A stretch of DNA of 64,000 bases. Origin: Sphingorhabdus sp. (GTDB lineage Bacteria > Pseudomonadota > Alphaproteobacteria > Sphingomonadales > Sphingomonadaceae). Location of the stretch: positions 1 through 64,000 of the forward strand of contig JANQNO010000002.1 of the NCBI GenBank assembly GCA_028279555.1, given 5' to 3'. Positions within the stretch are counted from its first letter, which is position 1. Each line of letters begins with the position of its first letter. Both the position numbers and the translations under genes were made by a program. This document shows positions 47,947 to 57,962 of this stretch, one piece after another. The notes below the pieces were generated by a model, which had not been told where the DNA came from, made no database searches, and saw nothing but the letters and a program-made list of their open reading frames with translations.

Positions 47947-49149
47947 ATGAGTCACATTGTCAAAATCATGCTGCTGGGGAGCGGCGAGTTGGGCCGCGAA
48001 TTCGTCATTTCGGCCAAGCGCCTCGGCGCATATGTCATTGCCTGCGATAGCTATGACCATGCGCCGGCGATGCAGCTGGCGGATGATCGCGAGGTGTTTT
48101 CGATGCTCGACGGCGACGCGCTGCGCGCGGCCATCGAAAAGCATGATCCGGACTATATCGTCCCTGAGATAGAGGCGATCCGCACCGAGATACTGGCCGA
48201 GATGGAAGCGGAAGGGCGCAACATCATCCCAAGCGCCAAAGCCGCACAGCTCACCATGAACCGCGACGCGATCCGCGATATGGCCGCCAAAGAACTGGGT
48301 CTGCGCACTTCGGGTTATGAATATGCCGAAAGCCGCGAAGAAGCGCTCGCCGCCGGTGAAAGGCTCGGTTTCCCGCTCGTCGTCAAGCCGGTCATGTCAT
48401 CATCGGGCAAAGGCCAGAGCAAGGCGAATGACGCCAAAGAGCTGGGCGAGGCCTGGGACTATGCGGTGGCCAATATGCGCGGCGATCGGGCCCGCGTGAT
48501 CGTCGAGCAATTTATCGATTTCGACTATGAAATAACCCTGCTTACTATCCGCACGCAAGATGGCGTTCGCTTTTGCTCGCCGGTCGGCCACCGGCAGGAG
48601 CGCGGCGACTATCAGGAGAGTTGGCAGCCCGCCGCCATGGCGAAGGCGGATCTGGAGCAGGCGAAAGCGATGGCTGCGCAAGTGGTTGAGGCCCTGTGTG
48701 CCGGAAACAAATGGGGCTACGGCTTGTTCGGCGTCGAATTTTTCGTGTGCAAGGATGGCGTGGTCTTTTCCGAGCTCTCGCCGCGACCGCATGATACCGG
48801 CATGGTGACGCTGATTTCGCAGCAGCTCAACCAGTTCGATCTGCATGCGCGGGCCATTCTCGGCCTGCCGATCCCGCATCAGGATGGCTCGATTGCCATG
48901 GCAAGCGAGGCCGCCGCCAGCGCGGTCATATTGGCCGACCGGGATTGCGAAAAATTCAGCTATCGGGGCATCGATGATGCGCTTGCCTTGGGTGGGAGCC
49001 AAGGCGCGGTCGATATCCGCATTTTCGGCAAGCCCGTGACGCGGCCCTATCGCCGCATGGGGGTTGCTCTTGCAACGGGCGGCGATATCGGAGCTGCTCG
49101 ATCGCTGGCGGCCGAGGCGGCCGGGAAGGTCATTATCAACTATCGCTAG
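47947..49149 (+). CDS. purT: Phosphoribosylglycinamide formyltransferase 2 (formate-dependent)
   Basis: PurT is an ATP-grasp enzyme that uses formate to formylate GAR in purine synthesis. It has 400 residues from the ATG at 47947. MLLGSGELGREFVISAKRLGAYVIACDSY, EIEAIRTEILAEME, KPVMSSSGKGQSKAND, GLFGVEFFVCKDGVVFSELSPRPHDTGMVTL and FDLHARAILGLPIP are PurT landmarks. It lies 50 nt after the TetR gene in the same direction; a functional link is not implied. Confidence 0.96.
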   Translation: MSHIVKIMLLGSGELGREFVISAKRLGAYVIACDSYDHAPAMQLADDREVFSMLDGDALRAAIEKHDPDYIVPEIEAIRTEILAEMEAEGRNIIPSAKAAQLTMNRDAIRDMAAKELGLRTSGYEYAESREEALAAGERLGFPLVVKPVMSSSGKGQSKANDAKELGEAWDYAVANMRGDRARVIVEQFIDFDYEITLLTIRTQDGVRFCSPVGHRQERGDYQESWQPAAMAKADLEQAKAMAAQVVEALCAGNKWGYGLFGVEFFVCKDGVVFSELSPRPHDTGMVTLISQQLNQFDLHARAILGLPIPHQDGSIAMASEAAASAVILADRDCEKFSYRGIDDALALGGSQGAVDIRIFGKPVTRPYRRMGVALATGGDIGAARSLAAEAAGKVIINYR

Positions 49150-49169
49150 TGTCAAACGGACCCTGTCAA

Positions 49170-50036
49170 ATGTACCAAAAACTAAGCGAGATTAACCGCA
49201 GACCCGCTCTTTTTGAACGCTATACGGCAGAATCGCTGTGGGCCGATGAGTATAGGTCAAAGCGGATGCTGGCCTTCCATCTGAACGAAGCGATTGATGT
49301 GTCATCGCGGAACATTCAATCGATTGATGCTGCCGTTTCCTGGATAGTGGGCAAATTTGATCTAGGGCCTGGCAAATCGCTCTGCGACTTTGGTTGCGGA
49401 CCGGGGCTCTATACGTCGCGTTTTGCGGCGTCGGGGGCGGAGGTGACGGGTTTAGACTTTTCTGCAAACTCAATTCGATATGCCCGTGAACAGGCTGATC
49501 GCGCCAAGCAGAAGATCAACTATATCCACACAAACTATCTGGAGTTTGAGCCCACCGATCAGTTCGACCTGATCACCATGATCATGTGCGATTTTTGTGC
49601 CCTCAGCCCTTCACAAAGGAAACACCTGCTCAATCTGTTTGACCAATGCCTGAAGACAGATGGCGCGATCCTTTTGGACGTATATTCAATGGCTGCTTTT
49701 TCCGAACAGGAGGAAGCCAGCTATCATGAGAAGAATCAACTGGATCATTTCTGGTGCGAAGAGGACTATTTTTGTTTCGTCAACCGGTTCAAATATGACA
49801 GCGATGCCGTTTTTTTGGACAAGTATGACATCTTTCCAGAAAATGGCGGGGCTGAAACGGTCTACAACTGGCTGCAATATTTCAGCCCTGACAGTTTGAG
49901 CGGCGAGTTGGAAGCCGCAGGTTTCGCCATCAAGGACATCTACGCAGACGTTGCGGGCAATGCCTTTTCAAAACAGCATAGCGAGTTCACGGTTGTCGCG
50001 ACGAAAACGAGGGCCCGGCCTGATGTCAGCTGTTGA
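49170..50036 (+). CDS. Class I SAM-dependent methyltransferase
   Basis: The 288-residue product starts at the ATG at 49170 (MYQKLSEINRRPALFERY), the usual opening of this group; a GTG at 49149 is an alternative. Motif I is LCDFGCGPGLYTSRFAASGAEVTGLDFS (about 71-98), and motif II-like MIMCDFCALSPSQRKHLLNLFDQCLKTDGAILLDVYS follows. Related proteins occur in distant bacteria including firmicutes. Codon usage is more AT-rich (AAA, AAT, TTT) than in its neighbours, hinting at acquisition. Its last 11 bases overlap the opposing aldehyde dehydrogenase gene. Confidence 0.85.
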   Translation: MYQKLSEINRRPALFERYTAESLWADEYRSKRMLAFHLNEAIDVSSRNIQSIDAAVSWIVGKFDLGPGKSLCDFGCGPGLYTSRFAASGAEVTGLDFSANSIRYAREQADRAKQKINYIHTNYLEFEPTDQFDLITMIMCDFCALSPSQRKHLLNLFDQCLKTDGAILLDVYSMAAFSEQEEASYHEKNQLDHFWCEEDYFCFVNRFKYDSDAVFLDKYDIFPENGGAETVYNWLQYFSPDSLSGELEAAGFAIKDIYADVAGNAFSKQHSEFTVVATKTRARPDVSC

Positions 50037-51408
50037 TTACGATCATCTTCTCGATAGTCATTTCATGCATCGTGTAGGGGATGCCGCCAACGCCGTGGCC
50101 CGATTGCTTGAGCCCGGCAAATGGCATCCAGTCGACGCGAAAAGCCGAGTGGTCGTTCACCATAACAGCTGAAGCGTTGATGTTGCGATAGGTGTGCATT
50201 GCTGCGTTCAGATCGTTGGTGAAAACTGCAGCCTGAAACGACAGGTCGAGAGAATTGGCCTGCGTGATCGCTGCATCGACATCATCGTAGGAATAAAGGC
50301 ACACGACCGGCCCGAAGACTTCATTCTGCGAAATCGTCGCATCGGCGGACGGGTCAAGCAACAGGGTCGGCGCATAGGTTGTCTCGGAGAGCTTATCTCC
50401 GCCGCAAAGCAGCTGCGCTCCGCCCTTGACCGCCTCTTCGACCCACTCGGCCACGCGCTCGACTTCCTTTGGACGGATCAGCGGCCCGCATTCGGTGTCT
50501 TCGTCGATCGCATTGCCAACCTTGAGCGCCTTGGCGCTTTCAGTGAGTTTCGCCGCCAAATCATCAATGACGGAGCTATGCGCGAAGACGCGCTGCACCG
50601 ACACGCAAACCTGGCCCGAGTGATAAAACCCGCCCTTGGTCAGATGCTGCACCGCCGCGTCGATGTCGGCGGTGGCGTCAACGATCACCGGTGCTGCGCC
50701 GCCATGCTCGAGCGCGCACCGCGTGCCCGGAGCCAGTTTTGAACGAAGCATCCAGCCAACGCGCGCCGAACCAATGAAGCTGAAAAAGGCAACGCGCGGA
50801 TCTGTCACCATCTTCTCGGCTACGTCCACATCGCAGGCTGCGGCCTGGCACAATGCAGGAGGAAGCCCTGCCTCGTGCAAGATCGAGACGAATTCGAAGC
50901 AGGAAAGCGGGGTGTCTCCCGCTGGTTTTACGATCACCGGGCATCCTGTGGCAACGGCAGGAGCGACCTGATGGACGATCAGGTTGAGCGGGTGATTGAA
51001 GGCCGAAACTGCGACCACTGGACCGATAGGCTCGCGCATGGTCCATGCCATGCGGCCATCGCCGGCTGCAGTCAGCCCCATCGGGATTTCTGTTCCCTTC
51101 AGCGCGCCCAGCTCGTGAATGCACAGTTCCATGCCATTGATCGCGCGGTCAACCTCGACTCGTGCATCGATCAGCGGCTTGCCGCCCTCATTGGCGATCT
51201 GGAAGGCGAGATGCTCACGCCGTTCCTGCATGATCTTCATGGCCTTTTGCAGGATTGCAGCGCGCTCATGCGGTTTCATCCAGGCCGAGCGGTCCTCGGA
51301 AAACTGCTTCGCTTGCGTCAGAAAAGCATCGATATCTGCCCAGTCGCTTGTGGGAACGCTGCCGATGACCGACAGATCGAAAGGGTTGACGACTTCTTGC
51401 ATATTCAC
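50026..51408 (-). CDS. Aldehyde dehydrogenase family protein
   Basis: The 460-residue NAD(P)-dependent enzyme has Asn138 (AFNHPLNL), the general-base Glu234 in LEHGGAAP (His in place of the usual Leu), and catalytic Cys268 in GQVCVSVQR. It begins 19 nt after the acetolactate-synthase-like gene on the same strand, forming a pair. That pairing recurs in several proteobacteria, suggesting that the ALDH acts on a product of the TPP enzyme. The substrate is unresolved. Confidence 0.9.
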   Translation of the reverse strand: MNMQEVVNPFDLSVIGSVPTSDWADIDAFLTQAKQFSEDRSAWMKPHERAAILQKAMKIMQERREHLAFQIANEGGKPLIDARVEVDRAINGMELCIHELGALKGTEIPMGLTAAGDGRMAWTMREPIGPVVAVSAFNHPLNLIVHQVAPAVATGCPVIVKPAGDTPLSCFEFVSILHEAGLPPALCQAAACDVDVAEKMVTDPRVAFFSFIGSARVGWMLRSKLAPGTRCALEHGGAAPVIVDATADIDAAVQHLTKGGFYHSGQVCVSVQRVFAHSSVIDDLAAKLTESAKALKVGNAIDEDTECGPLIRPKEVERVAEWVEEAVKGGAQLLCGGDKLSETTYAPTLLLDPSADATISQNEVFGPVVCLYSYDDVDAAITQANSLDLSFQAAVFTNDLNAAMHTYRNINASAVMVNDHSAFRVDWMPFAGLKQSGHGVGGIPYTMHEMTIEKMIVINS

Positions 51409-51427
51409 ATCCTTCCCATCGGATCGA

Positions 51428-53086
51428 TCAGAGCTTTGCGCTCAATTCCTTTATGTCATGATTGAGGATTTGGTCGTTTTCGCTGTAGTCGACCGGGCAA
51501 TCGATTAGATGCACACCCGGCGTGTCGCGGCAATGCGCGAGGAGCTCCGTCAGATGCTCGGACGATTCGACCCGATGCCCCTTCGCGCCGTAACTCTCCG
51601 CATATTGCACGAAATCCGGGTTGCCATAAGTCAGTCCGAAATCATCGAAGCCCATATTGGCCTGCTTCCAGCGGATCATGCCATAGGCGTCATCGCGCAG
51701 GATCAGCACGGTCAGATTGAGACCGAGGCGAACAGCGGTCTCCATCTCCTGACTGTTCATCATAAAGCCGCCGTCGCCGCAGATCGCCATAACCTTACGT
51801 TCTGGGTAAAGCATTGCGCTCATCATCGCCGATGGCAGGCCAGCGCCCATCGTCGCCAGCGCATTATCGAGCAGTACCGTGTTCGGCAGATAGGCGGTGT
51901 AGCCACGCGCAAACCAGATTTTGTAGATGCCGTTATCGAGGCAGATAATTCCGTCTCGCGGCATGCAGCCGCGCACTTGCTTCACCAGATGCGGCGGGAA
52001 GATCGGGAAACGCGTATCGGCGGCGAGCGTGCCGGTATGCTCCAGTTCAGCCTGATGATATTCGAGAATTTGATCAAAATTCCAATCACGATTGGGGCTG
52101 ATGTCTTCCTTGATCTGCCAGATCGCATTGGCGATATCGCCGATTACTTCGATCTGCGGAAAATACACCGGATCGACTTCGGCAGTCTTGGTCGAAACGT
52201 GAATCACAGTAACGCCGTTATCTTTCATGAAGAAAGGCGGTTTCTCGATCACATCATGGCCGACATTGATAATACAATCGGAAGCCTCAACCGCGCGATG
52301 TACAAAATCGCCCGCCGACAAGGCCGCGCAGCCGAGGAATTTCGGATGCCGTTCGTCGATCACACCTTTGCCCATCTGGGTTGTCAGGAAGGGAATGCCG
52401 GTCTTCTCGACAAACTGCTCCAGCATCCGGCCCGACAGTCTCCGGTTGGCACCCGCGCCGATGATGAGTACCGGGTTTTCGGCGGATTCAATCGCCTCGA
52501 CTGCCCTGCGAACGGCTTTCTCTTCCGCCGATGGACGGCGCGCAACGCTCTTGGGCAAGGGCTTGAAATCGGTAGCTTGCTCTTCGGCGATATCTTCGGG
52601 CAGCTCGATCAGAGTCGCACCGGGTTTCTCCTCTTCAGCCAGCCGATAGGCTTCGCGCACGCGGCTGGGCAAGTTATCACCAGCCGCGATCTGCACCGCA
52701 TATTTGGTCACCGGCTCCATCAGCGAAACGACGTCGAGAATCTGGAATCGGCCCTGCTTGGATTTCTTGATCGGTTTCTGACCGGTAATCATCAATACGG
52801 GCATCCCGCCGAGCTGGGCATAAGCAGCGGAGGTCACAAAGTTCGTCGCGCCGGGGCCGAGCGTCGCCAGGCACACGCCTGTCTTGCCGGTATGACGCCC
52901 ATAGGTCGCGGCCATGAAACCAGCGCCCTGCTCATGGCGGGTCAGGATGAGCTTGATCTTGTCTGACTTGCCCAGCGAGTCGAGAAGATCGAGATTCTCT
53001 TCTCCGGGTACACCGAAAATATACTCGCAGCCTTCAGCTTCGAGACAATCGATGAATACGTCAGATGCTTTTTTGGTCTCGGTCAC
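51428..53086 (-). CDS. Acetolactate-synthase-like TPP-dependent enzyme, GTG start
   Basis: The product has 552 residues from GTG at 53086 (GGAGGACAGGAAAA upstream); the frame continues to 53134. Glu52 (TRHEQGAGFMAA) activates TPP, and the TPP/Mg motif is GDGG at 437-440 (ICGDGGFMMNSQEMETAV) with RDDAYG. The central domain has GAGANRRL. It is not linked to a small subunit (ilvN), and the ALDH neighbour points away from branched-chain amino acid synthesis. A role in acetolactate, glyoxylate carboligase-like or alpha-keto acid metabolism is possible. Confidence 0.9.
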   Translation of the reverse strand: MTETKKASDVFIDCLEAEGCEYIFGVPGEENLDLLDSLGKSDKIKLILTRHEQGAGFMAATYGRHTGKTGVCLATLGPGATNFVTSAAYAQLGGMPVLMITGQKPIKKSKQGRFQILDVVSLMEPVTKYAVQIAAGDNLPSRVREAYRLAEEEKPGATLIELPEDIAEEQATDFKPLPKSVARRPSAEEKAVRRAVEAIESAENPVLIIGAGANRRLSGRMLEQFVEKTGIPFLTTQMGKGVIDERHPKFLGCAALSAGDFVHRAVEASDCIINVGHDVIEKPPFFMKDNGVTVIHVSTKTAEVDPVYFPQIEVIGDIANAIWQIKEDISPNRDWNFDQILEYHQAELEHTGTLAADTRFPIFPPHLVKQVRGCMPRDGIICLDNGIYKIWFARGYTAYLPNTVLLDNALATMGAGLPSAMMSAMLYPERKVMAICGDGGFMMNSQEMETAVRLGLNLTVLILRDDAYGMIRWKQANMGFDDFGLTYGNPDFVQYAESYGAKGHRVESSEHLTELLAHCRDTPGVHLIDCPVDYSENDQILNHDIKELSAKL

Positions 53087-53246
53087 TTTTCCTGTCCTCC
53101 CAATAGGCCGGCGGGCCAGCTTGCATTGCAGCATGCAACGCTTCGGTGTTCGCTAGGTGTCACGATTTGGTTACTCTGCAGGCATCAGACAACGCAGATT
53201 GGAAAAGCGATTGGCAGGGCAATAACTCTGCAGGGTGCAGCCTTGG

Positions 53247-55292
53247 CTATTCTTCTTGCGCGTCCTTTTTCAGATATTTGTTGAACCAGGCAATCGTATA
53301 ATCGGTCTTCGCATTGAGGCGTGATGGCCGGCCGGCAATCCCGTGATTTGTATCGGGAAGCCTCACCATCACACTGGGAATCTGGCGCAGCTGCAGTGCC
53401 TGATAGAATTGCTCGGTTTCAGAGATCGGCGTGCGCCAATCCTCTTCGCCTGTGATCAGCATGGTGGGCGTGGTGACATTGCCGACCAGCGACAGCGGCG
53501 AGCGCTCCCAATAATGATCGAGATGCTCCCATGGTGGCCCTGGGAACTGGTTGGCGATCTGCCCGATATAGCTGTCTGCCGTCAGCACTTTCGAAACCCA
53601 GTTGATCACCGGCTTCGCCGCCACTGCGGCATTGAAACGGTCGGTCAGGCCAATCGCATAGGCGGTTGCGATGCCGCCTGCCGAGCCGCCCGCGATGAAC
53701 AGATTGTCCTTGTCGGCAAAGCCATTGTCGATGGCCCAGTCCACGGCCGACATATGGTCGGCGAAATCGTCGGGACTTGAATATTTGTATTTGAGCAGAT
53801 TGGCGAACTCGCTGCCATAGCCGATCGATCCTCGGTGATTGTCGTAAATGACGACATAGCCGGCCGCCGCCATGCGTTGAAGCTCGGCGGAAAAATGCGG
53901 TCCGTAGGCGAGATGCGGGCCGCCGTGAATTTCGATGATCAGGGGATATTTTTTCCCCGCCTGATAGCCTGGCGGCGTGATCATCCACCCCTGGATTTCG
54001 AGCCCGTCCAGCGAGGAGTTATAGGTAAATTCGCGAAGCTGGCCGAGATCGCGGTGCGCGAGGAGCTCTTCATTGAGCGCGGTCAGCCGCCGTGTCCGGC
54101 CGCTCTTGTAGGCATAAAGGTCCGCCGGGCGATAGGCGCTGCCCTTGGTATAGACCAGACTGCCGCCCGGCCCGGCGTCATAGGTGCCGCTGACATAGGG
54201 CCTGCCGATGGATGTACCCCCGATGCCCTTGACGGCGACCCGGCGCTTTCCGTTCACATTGACAGCGCCGATCATGTTTTCGCCGCGATGCTGATAGGTG
54301 AATGCCAGTTCGCGGCCCGTGAGCCATTGCAGATTGCCGGCCCGCCGGTCCAATGTCCCGGTCAGATTTTTCTGATTGCCGCCGTCGCGATCCATCAGGA
54401 AGACCGAGCTTGGCACAAAAGGCACCCTTTCGTTGCTTGTCCGCAGATAGGCAATGTGACGGCCACTCGGCGAAACTCGGGGGCTGGATTCGACGCCGGG
54501 CATATCGGTGATCTGGGTCAGTTTGCCGCTATTGACATTGACCGAGAAAATATCCGCCTCGCGGCTTTGCAGTTCCCAACCCGGGTCGCGGTTGGCGGAA
54601 AACAGGATCTCCTGCCCGTCGGGCGTGAAAGACAGCCTTCCGTCATGGTGAAAATCCCCGCTGGTGAGCTGGCGGGCCGTGCCGCCTTCCGCAGGGAGAA
54701 TGAAAATATGGTCATAGGCCAGTTCCTGAAAGCCCTGGGCGTTGGTGCGATAGCGAGCACGATCGATAACCTGCGCCGGCTCGGCCCATTTTGCGCCTTT
54801 CGGTTTCTTGGCCGGGGTGATGAGCCTTTCGGCCTTCTTCTTCACCGCCATGGAAAAGGCGAGCGCGCTACTATCCGGTGACCAGGTGAGGCCGTTCGGT
54901 CTCTCCTCGAAGCTGTTCAGCAGCGCATCGCGGCCCGAAGAGAGATAGTGCATATACAGGGCGGAGCGCCCCTTGTCGCTCTTCAGATAGGCAATACGCG
55001 TGCCATCCGGCGACCAGCGCGGCGATGAATATGACCCATCCTCGGCCAGCAGGGGTTCATGCTTGCTGCCTTCCAGATCGGAGAGCCAGACATGCGACCG
55101 CGTCCTGTCCGTCATGATATCATTGGACCGGCGCAGATAGAGCACCTGCTTGCCATCGGGCGATATCTGGGGGCCATCTGCCCATTCGAGTTCGAACACA
55201 TCGTCTGGCGAAAACAGCCGTGGATTATCCTCAGCTTGCGCCTGAGTGCCGAAACTCATCGCCAGAAGCAGGACGGGTATGGTTCTTTTCAT
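53247..55292 (-). CDS. S9-family (prolyl oligopeptidase-type) peptidase, secreted
   Basis: The product has 681 residues from the ATG at 55292 with a signal peptide (MKRTIPVLLLAMSFGTQAQA). The longer frame runs through the tRNA gene and cannot be right. The N-terminal half is a WD-like beta-propeller (GTRIAYLKSDKGRSALY, SPRVSPSGRHIAYLR); the C-terminal hydrolase has GGSAGGIATAYAIGL with the catalytic Ser, Asp in TGEEDWRTPISETEQF and His in DTNHGIAG. It is probably a periplasmic acylaminoacyl/dipeptidyl-type peptidase. The GGSAGG elbow lacks the usual Tyr. Confidence 0.92.
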   Translation of the reverse strand: MKRTIPVLLLAMSFGTQAQAEDNPRLFSPDDVFELEWADGPQISPDGKQVLYLRRSNDIMTDRTRSHVWLSDLEGSKHEPLLAEDGSYSSPRWSPDGTRIAYLKSDKGRSALYMHYLSSGRDALLNSFEERPNGLTWSPDSSALAFSMAVKKKAERLITPAKKPKGAKWAEPAQVIDRARYRTNAQGFQELAYDHIFILPAEGGTARQLTSGDFHHDGRLSFTPDGQEILFSANRDPGWELQSREADIFSVNVNSGKLTQITDMPGVESSPRVSPSGRHIAYLRTSNERVPFVPSSVFLMDRDGGNQKNLTGTLDRRAGNLQWLTGRELAFTYQHRGENMIGAVNVNGKRRVAVKGIGGTSIGRPYVSGTYDAGPGGSLVYTKGSAYRPADLYAYKSGRTRRLTALNEELLAHRDLGQLREFTYNSSLDGLEIQGWMITPPGYQAGKKYPLIIEIHGGPHLAYGPHFSAELQRMAAAGYVVIYDNHRGSIGYGSEFANLLKYKYSSPDDFADHMSAVDWAIDNGFADKDNLFIAGGSAGGIATAYAIGLTDRFNAAVAAKPVINWVSKVLTADSYIGQIANQFPGPPWEHLDHYWERSPLSLVGNVTTPTMLITGEEDWRTPISETEQFYQALQLRQIPSVMVRLPDTNHGIAGRPSRLNAKTDYTIAWFNKYLKKDAQEE

Positions 55293-55444
55293 GATGGACC
55301 CCGAAATAGCTGTTACATTTATGCTGGCTTGCGCAAAAAACCGCCGGTTGGCAACAAAAAGAAATCGCTGGACGCATGCCGACCCTCGATTTCGCGAGCC
55401 ATAGCAATGCGCACATTCGCAGATAGCAGGTGTTGGCTGGAAAA

Positions 55445-55520
55445 TGGCAGGGGTGACAGGATTCGAACCCGTGGCCCTCGGTTTTGGAGACCGATGCTCT
55501 ACCAACTGAGCTACACCCCT
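55445..55520 (-). tRNA. tRNA-Trp (anticodon CCA)
   Basis: The 76-nt cloverleaf is complete: acceptor AGGGGTG/CACCCCT, D-arm GCTCAGTTGGTAGAGC, anticodon stem with CGGTCTCCAAAACCG (anticodon CCA), T-arm GGGTTCGAATCC, discriminator G and encoded CCA. It lies between the TonB-dependent receptor and the S9 peptidase, both on the same strand. Confidence 0.97.
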
Positions 55521-55625
55521 GCATGGGTGGTCCGATTGCGGACAGGCGGGGCAATTAGCGCCAAACGCAGGATAGGGCAAGCGCGTTTCCGCGCTCGCCA
55601 TCCCGTCACAAGAGCCGCCCGGCGA

Positions 55626-57962
55626 TCAGAATTTGAATCCGGCCTCGACGCCCCAGATCCGCGGCTCGTTGACGAAACCGGTCAGATTGTTGAAATCGAT
55701 GCCGCCGACGGCCGACGCATCATTGGTGATGTTGCGGACAAAAGCGGCAACGTCGAAACTGTCGGTCTGATAGCCGATGCGAAGACCGCCCTCGAGCTGG
55801 CTGCGATCCTGGAATTCCACCGATTCATACAGGAAGAAATTGATTCTAGAACGATAGGACCAGTCGGTGAAGGCGTAGACCTCGCCATCGCCCACCGGCA
55901 TGCCGAAACGCGCCGACCAGTTTGCTATCCAGCGCGGGCTCTGCGGCAGGCTGTTGCCATCGATATTGACGATCGCAGAGCTGAAGGGCGCGGCTGGCGT
56001 TACGATGGGATCGAGGATGGTGCACAGCGACGGGTCGCCGGGCAGCAGGTCCACGCGAACGGCGCCGCATGCTGCCGTGGTCAGGTCGGGATCCCGAATT
56101 TCGGTATTATTGTAGCTCAATCCGGCGGTCAGCAGAACCATACTGCTGGGCTTGAACTGCGCATCCAGCTCGAAACCATAGCCCCGCACATTGTCGGCGT
56201 TGATCAGGCGGTTTGCGTTCACGCCCCCGCCAACAGCGGTCAGCTGCGCATTGTTGAGATTATAGAGGAACCCGTTGAGATTAATGCGCGCACGTCCGTC
56301 GAGCAAATCGGCTTTCAGGCCGGCTTCATAGGACTGAATGGTCTCAGCGTTGCCGATCGTTACTCCATCTTCGAGCGGCGTTGCGGTTGCCGGTGGGAAG
56401 AGTATGCGGCCCTGGATCGAGGGCGCACGGTATCCGCGTGCGACGCGGGCATAAAGATTGAGATCATCGCTCGCTGCAAAATTGATGCTGGCATCCCATG
56501 TGATATTGTCGTCTTCGACCTGGCGCGTAACTGTGCCCAGCGGGTTCTGAAGGAATGCCGGAAACTGCGTATCCTGCGTACGCGCCACGAAATAGTCGCG
56601 GCTGTCGTCATTATAGCGAATACCGCCAGTGATGCTCAGCTGCTCGGTGAGCGCGTAGGTTAGCGATGCGAATGCACCGAAGGCCTCACTGTCCTGACGC
56701 TGGCTGACCAGAATATTGACGCCGCCCGGAGCGTTCAGAGGGTCGCCCAAGGTCGAGTAATTCTCGCTGACGATGCGCAGACTTTCGTCGAAGAAGAAGA
56801 TACCAGCCTGATAGCTCAGCGGGCCGTCATTGTTGCTTTCGAGGCGAAGCTCCTGGGTGAACTGGTGGAGTTCGGGAATGCTGTCGCGGGTCTCGGCGGT
56901 AAAGGGGATATTGCCGGGGCCGGTTAGCGCGGGCGGCAGGAAGTTGGCACCGAAGCCGCCATCGACATCGCCCACCGATGACGCATTGCCGCCCCAATAG
57001 CTGGTCACCGAAACCAGTGTGACGGGTCCGAAATCATGGCTGAAGCGAGCGGCGAAATTATAGGTCTCGACATTCTGTTCATTCTGGCCGTCGGTGGAAA
57101 CCGAGAAGCGGTCGAAATTCCCGTTCAGTCCGCGCTGCCCGCGGGTAAAGACATTCGCGCGGAATACCCGGGCGGTACCGTCCAGATTGCGGTACTGGCC
57201 GGTCAGCAGAAGCTGCGTTTCATCGGTCGGAGCAAGCAGAAGCTGCAGCCGGGTTGCAAACTCGGTATAACCTTCAAAGGCATTCGTTTCAGGCGCGGAA
57301 GGATTGGTGTTGTCGACCCAGCCATCCTGCCGCTGCAGCATTGCAGAGAGGCGTGCGGATGCCTTCTCGCCAAGCGGAAAGCTCACCGCGCCCTGGGCAT
57401 TGACATTGTTGAAGCGGCCATAGCTGACACGTCCATAGCCGGTGACATCATTTTCGGGCTTTGCAGAATCGAATTTTACGATTCCAGCCGGAGTATTGCG
57501 TCCGAAAAGCGTGCCTTGCGGACCGCGCAAAACCTCTACGCGATCAAGGTCGAATACCGGAAAGCCTTTGAGGATCGGGTTTTCCAGAACCACATCATCG
57601 TAGACCAGGCTGACCGGCTGCGATGCGTTGAAATCGAAATCGGTGTTTCCAAGGCCGCGGATGTAAAAGCGCGGGAAGGTCCGGCCGAAGGAGCTTTCCA
57701 CCACGAGGCTCGGAACCCGGGCCGATAGCGCGCGGACATCCTGACCGCCCGAACCGATCGCATCAAGCGCCTCATCGTTGAGCACCGAGATGGAGATGGG
57801 AACATCCTGAAGATTTTCCTCGCGGCGCTGCGCGGTAACGACGATATCGCCAAGGCCGTCATCTTCGACTCCCTCCACGTCTTGCGCCGCCGCAGGCGCG
57901 GCGCTCGCGAGGGATGCTCCAAGGGCGATGGAGGAAATGAGGCTGAGATGGTGAAGACGCAT
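55626..57962 (-). CDS. TonB-dependent outer-membrane receptor
   Basis: The product has 778 residues with a signal peptide (MRLHHLSLISSIALGASLASAAPAAA), then a TonB-box-like DIVVTAQRREENLQDVPISIS, a plug domain with RFYIRGLGNTDFDFNAS and GPQGTLFGRNTPAGIVKFDSAKP, and a 22-strand barrel ending in an aromatic GVEAGFKF. It belongs to the large sphingomonad group of non-siderophore receptors (carbohydrate, aromatic or oligomer uptake). No regulator, FecR or hydrolase gene is directly linked, so the ligand is open. Confidence 0.93.
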   Translation of the reverse strand: MRLHHLSLISSIALGASLASAAPAAAQDVEGVEDDGLGDIVVTAQRREENLQDVPISISVLNDEALDAIGSGGQDVRALSARVPSLVVESSFGRTFPRFYIRGLGNTDFDFNASQPVSLVYDDVVLENPILKGFPVFDLDRVEVLRGPQGTLFGRNTPAGIVKFDSAKPENDVTGYGRVSYGRFNNVNAQGAVSFPLGEKASARLSAMLQRQDGWVDNTNPSAPETNAFEGYTEFATRLQLLLAPTDETQLLLTGQYRNLDGTARVFRANVFTRGQRGLNGNFDRFSVSTDGQNEQNVETYNFAARFSHDFGPVTLVSVTSYWGGNASSVGDVDGGFGANFLPPALTGPGNIPFTAETRDSIPELHQFTQELRLESNNDGPLSYQAGIFFFDESLRIVSENYSTLGDPLNAPGGVNILVSQRQDSEAFGAFASLTYALTEQLSITGGIRYNDDSRDYFVARTQDTQFPAFLQNPLGTVTRQVEDDNITWDASINFAASDDLNLYARVARGYRAPSIQGRILFPPATATPLEDGVTIGNAETIQSYEAGLKADLLDGRARINLNGFLYNLNNAQLTAVGGGVNANRLINADNVRGYGFELDAQFKPSSMVLLTAGLSYNNTEIRDPDLTTAACGAVRVDLLPGDPSLCTILDPIVTPAAPFSSAIVNIDGNSLPQSPRWIANWSARFGMPVGDGEVYAFTDWSYRSRINFFLYESVEFQDRSQLEGGLRIGYQTDSFDVAAFVRNITNDASAVGGIDFNNLTGFVNEPRIWGVEAGFKF

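Noticed and set aside
55293-55601. N-terminal extension of the S9 peptidase frame
   Set aside because: It runs antisense-free through tRNA-Trp on the same strand and lacks signal peptide properties; the ATG at 55292 gives a normal signal.
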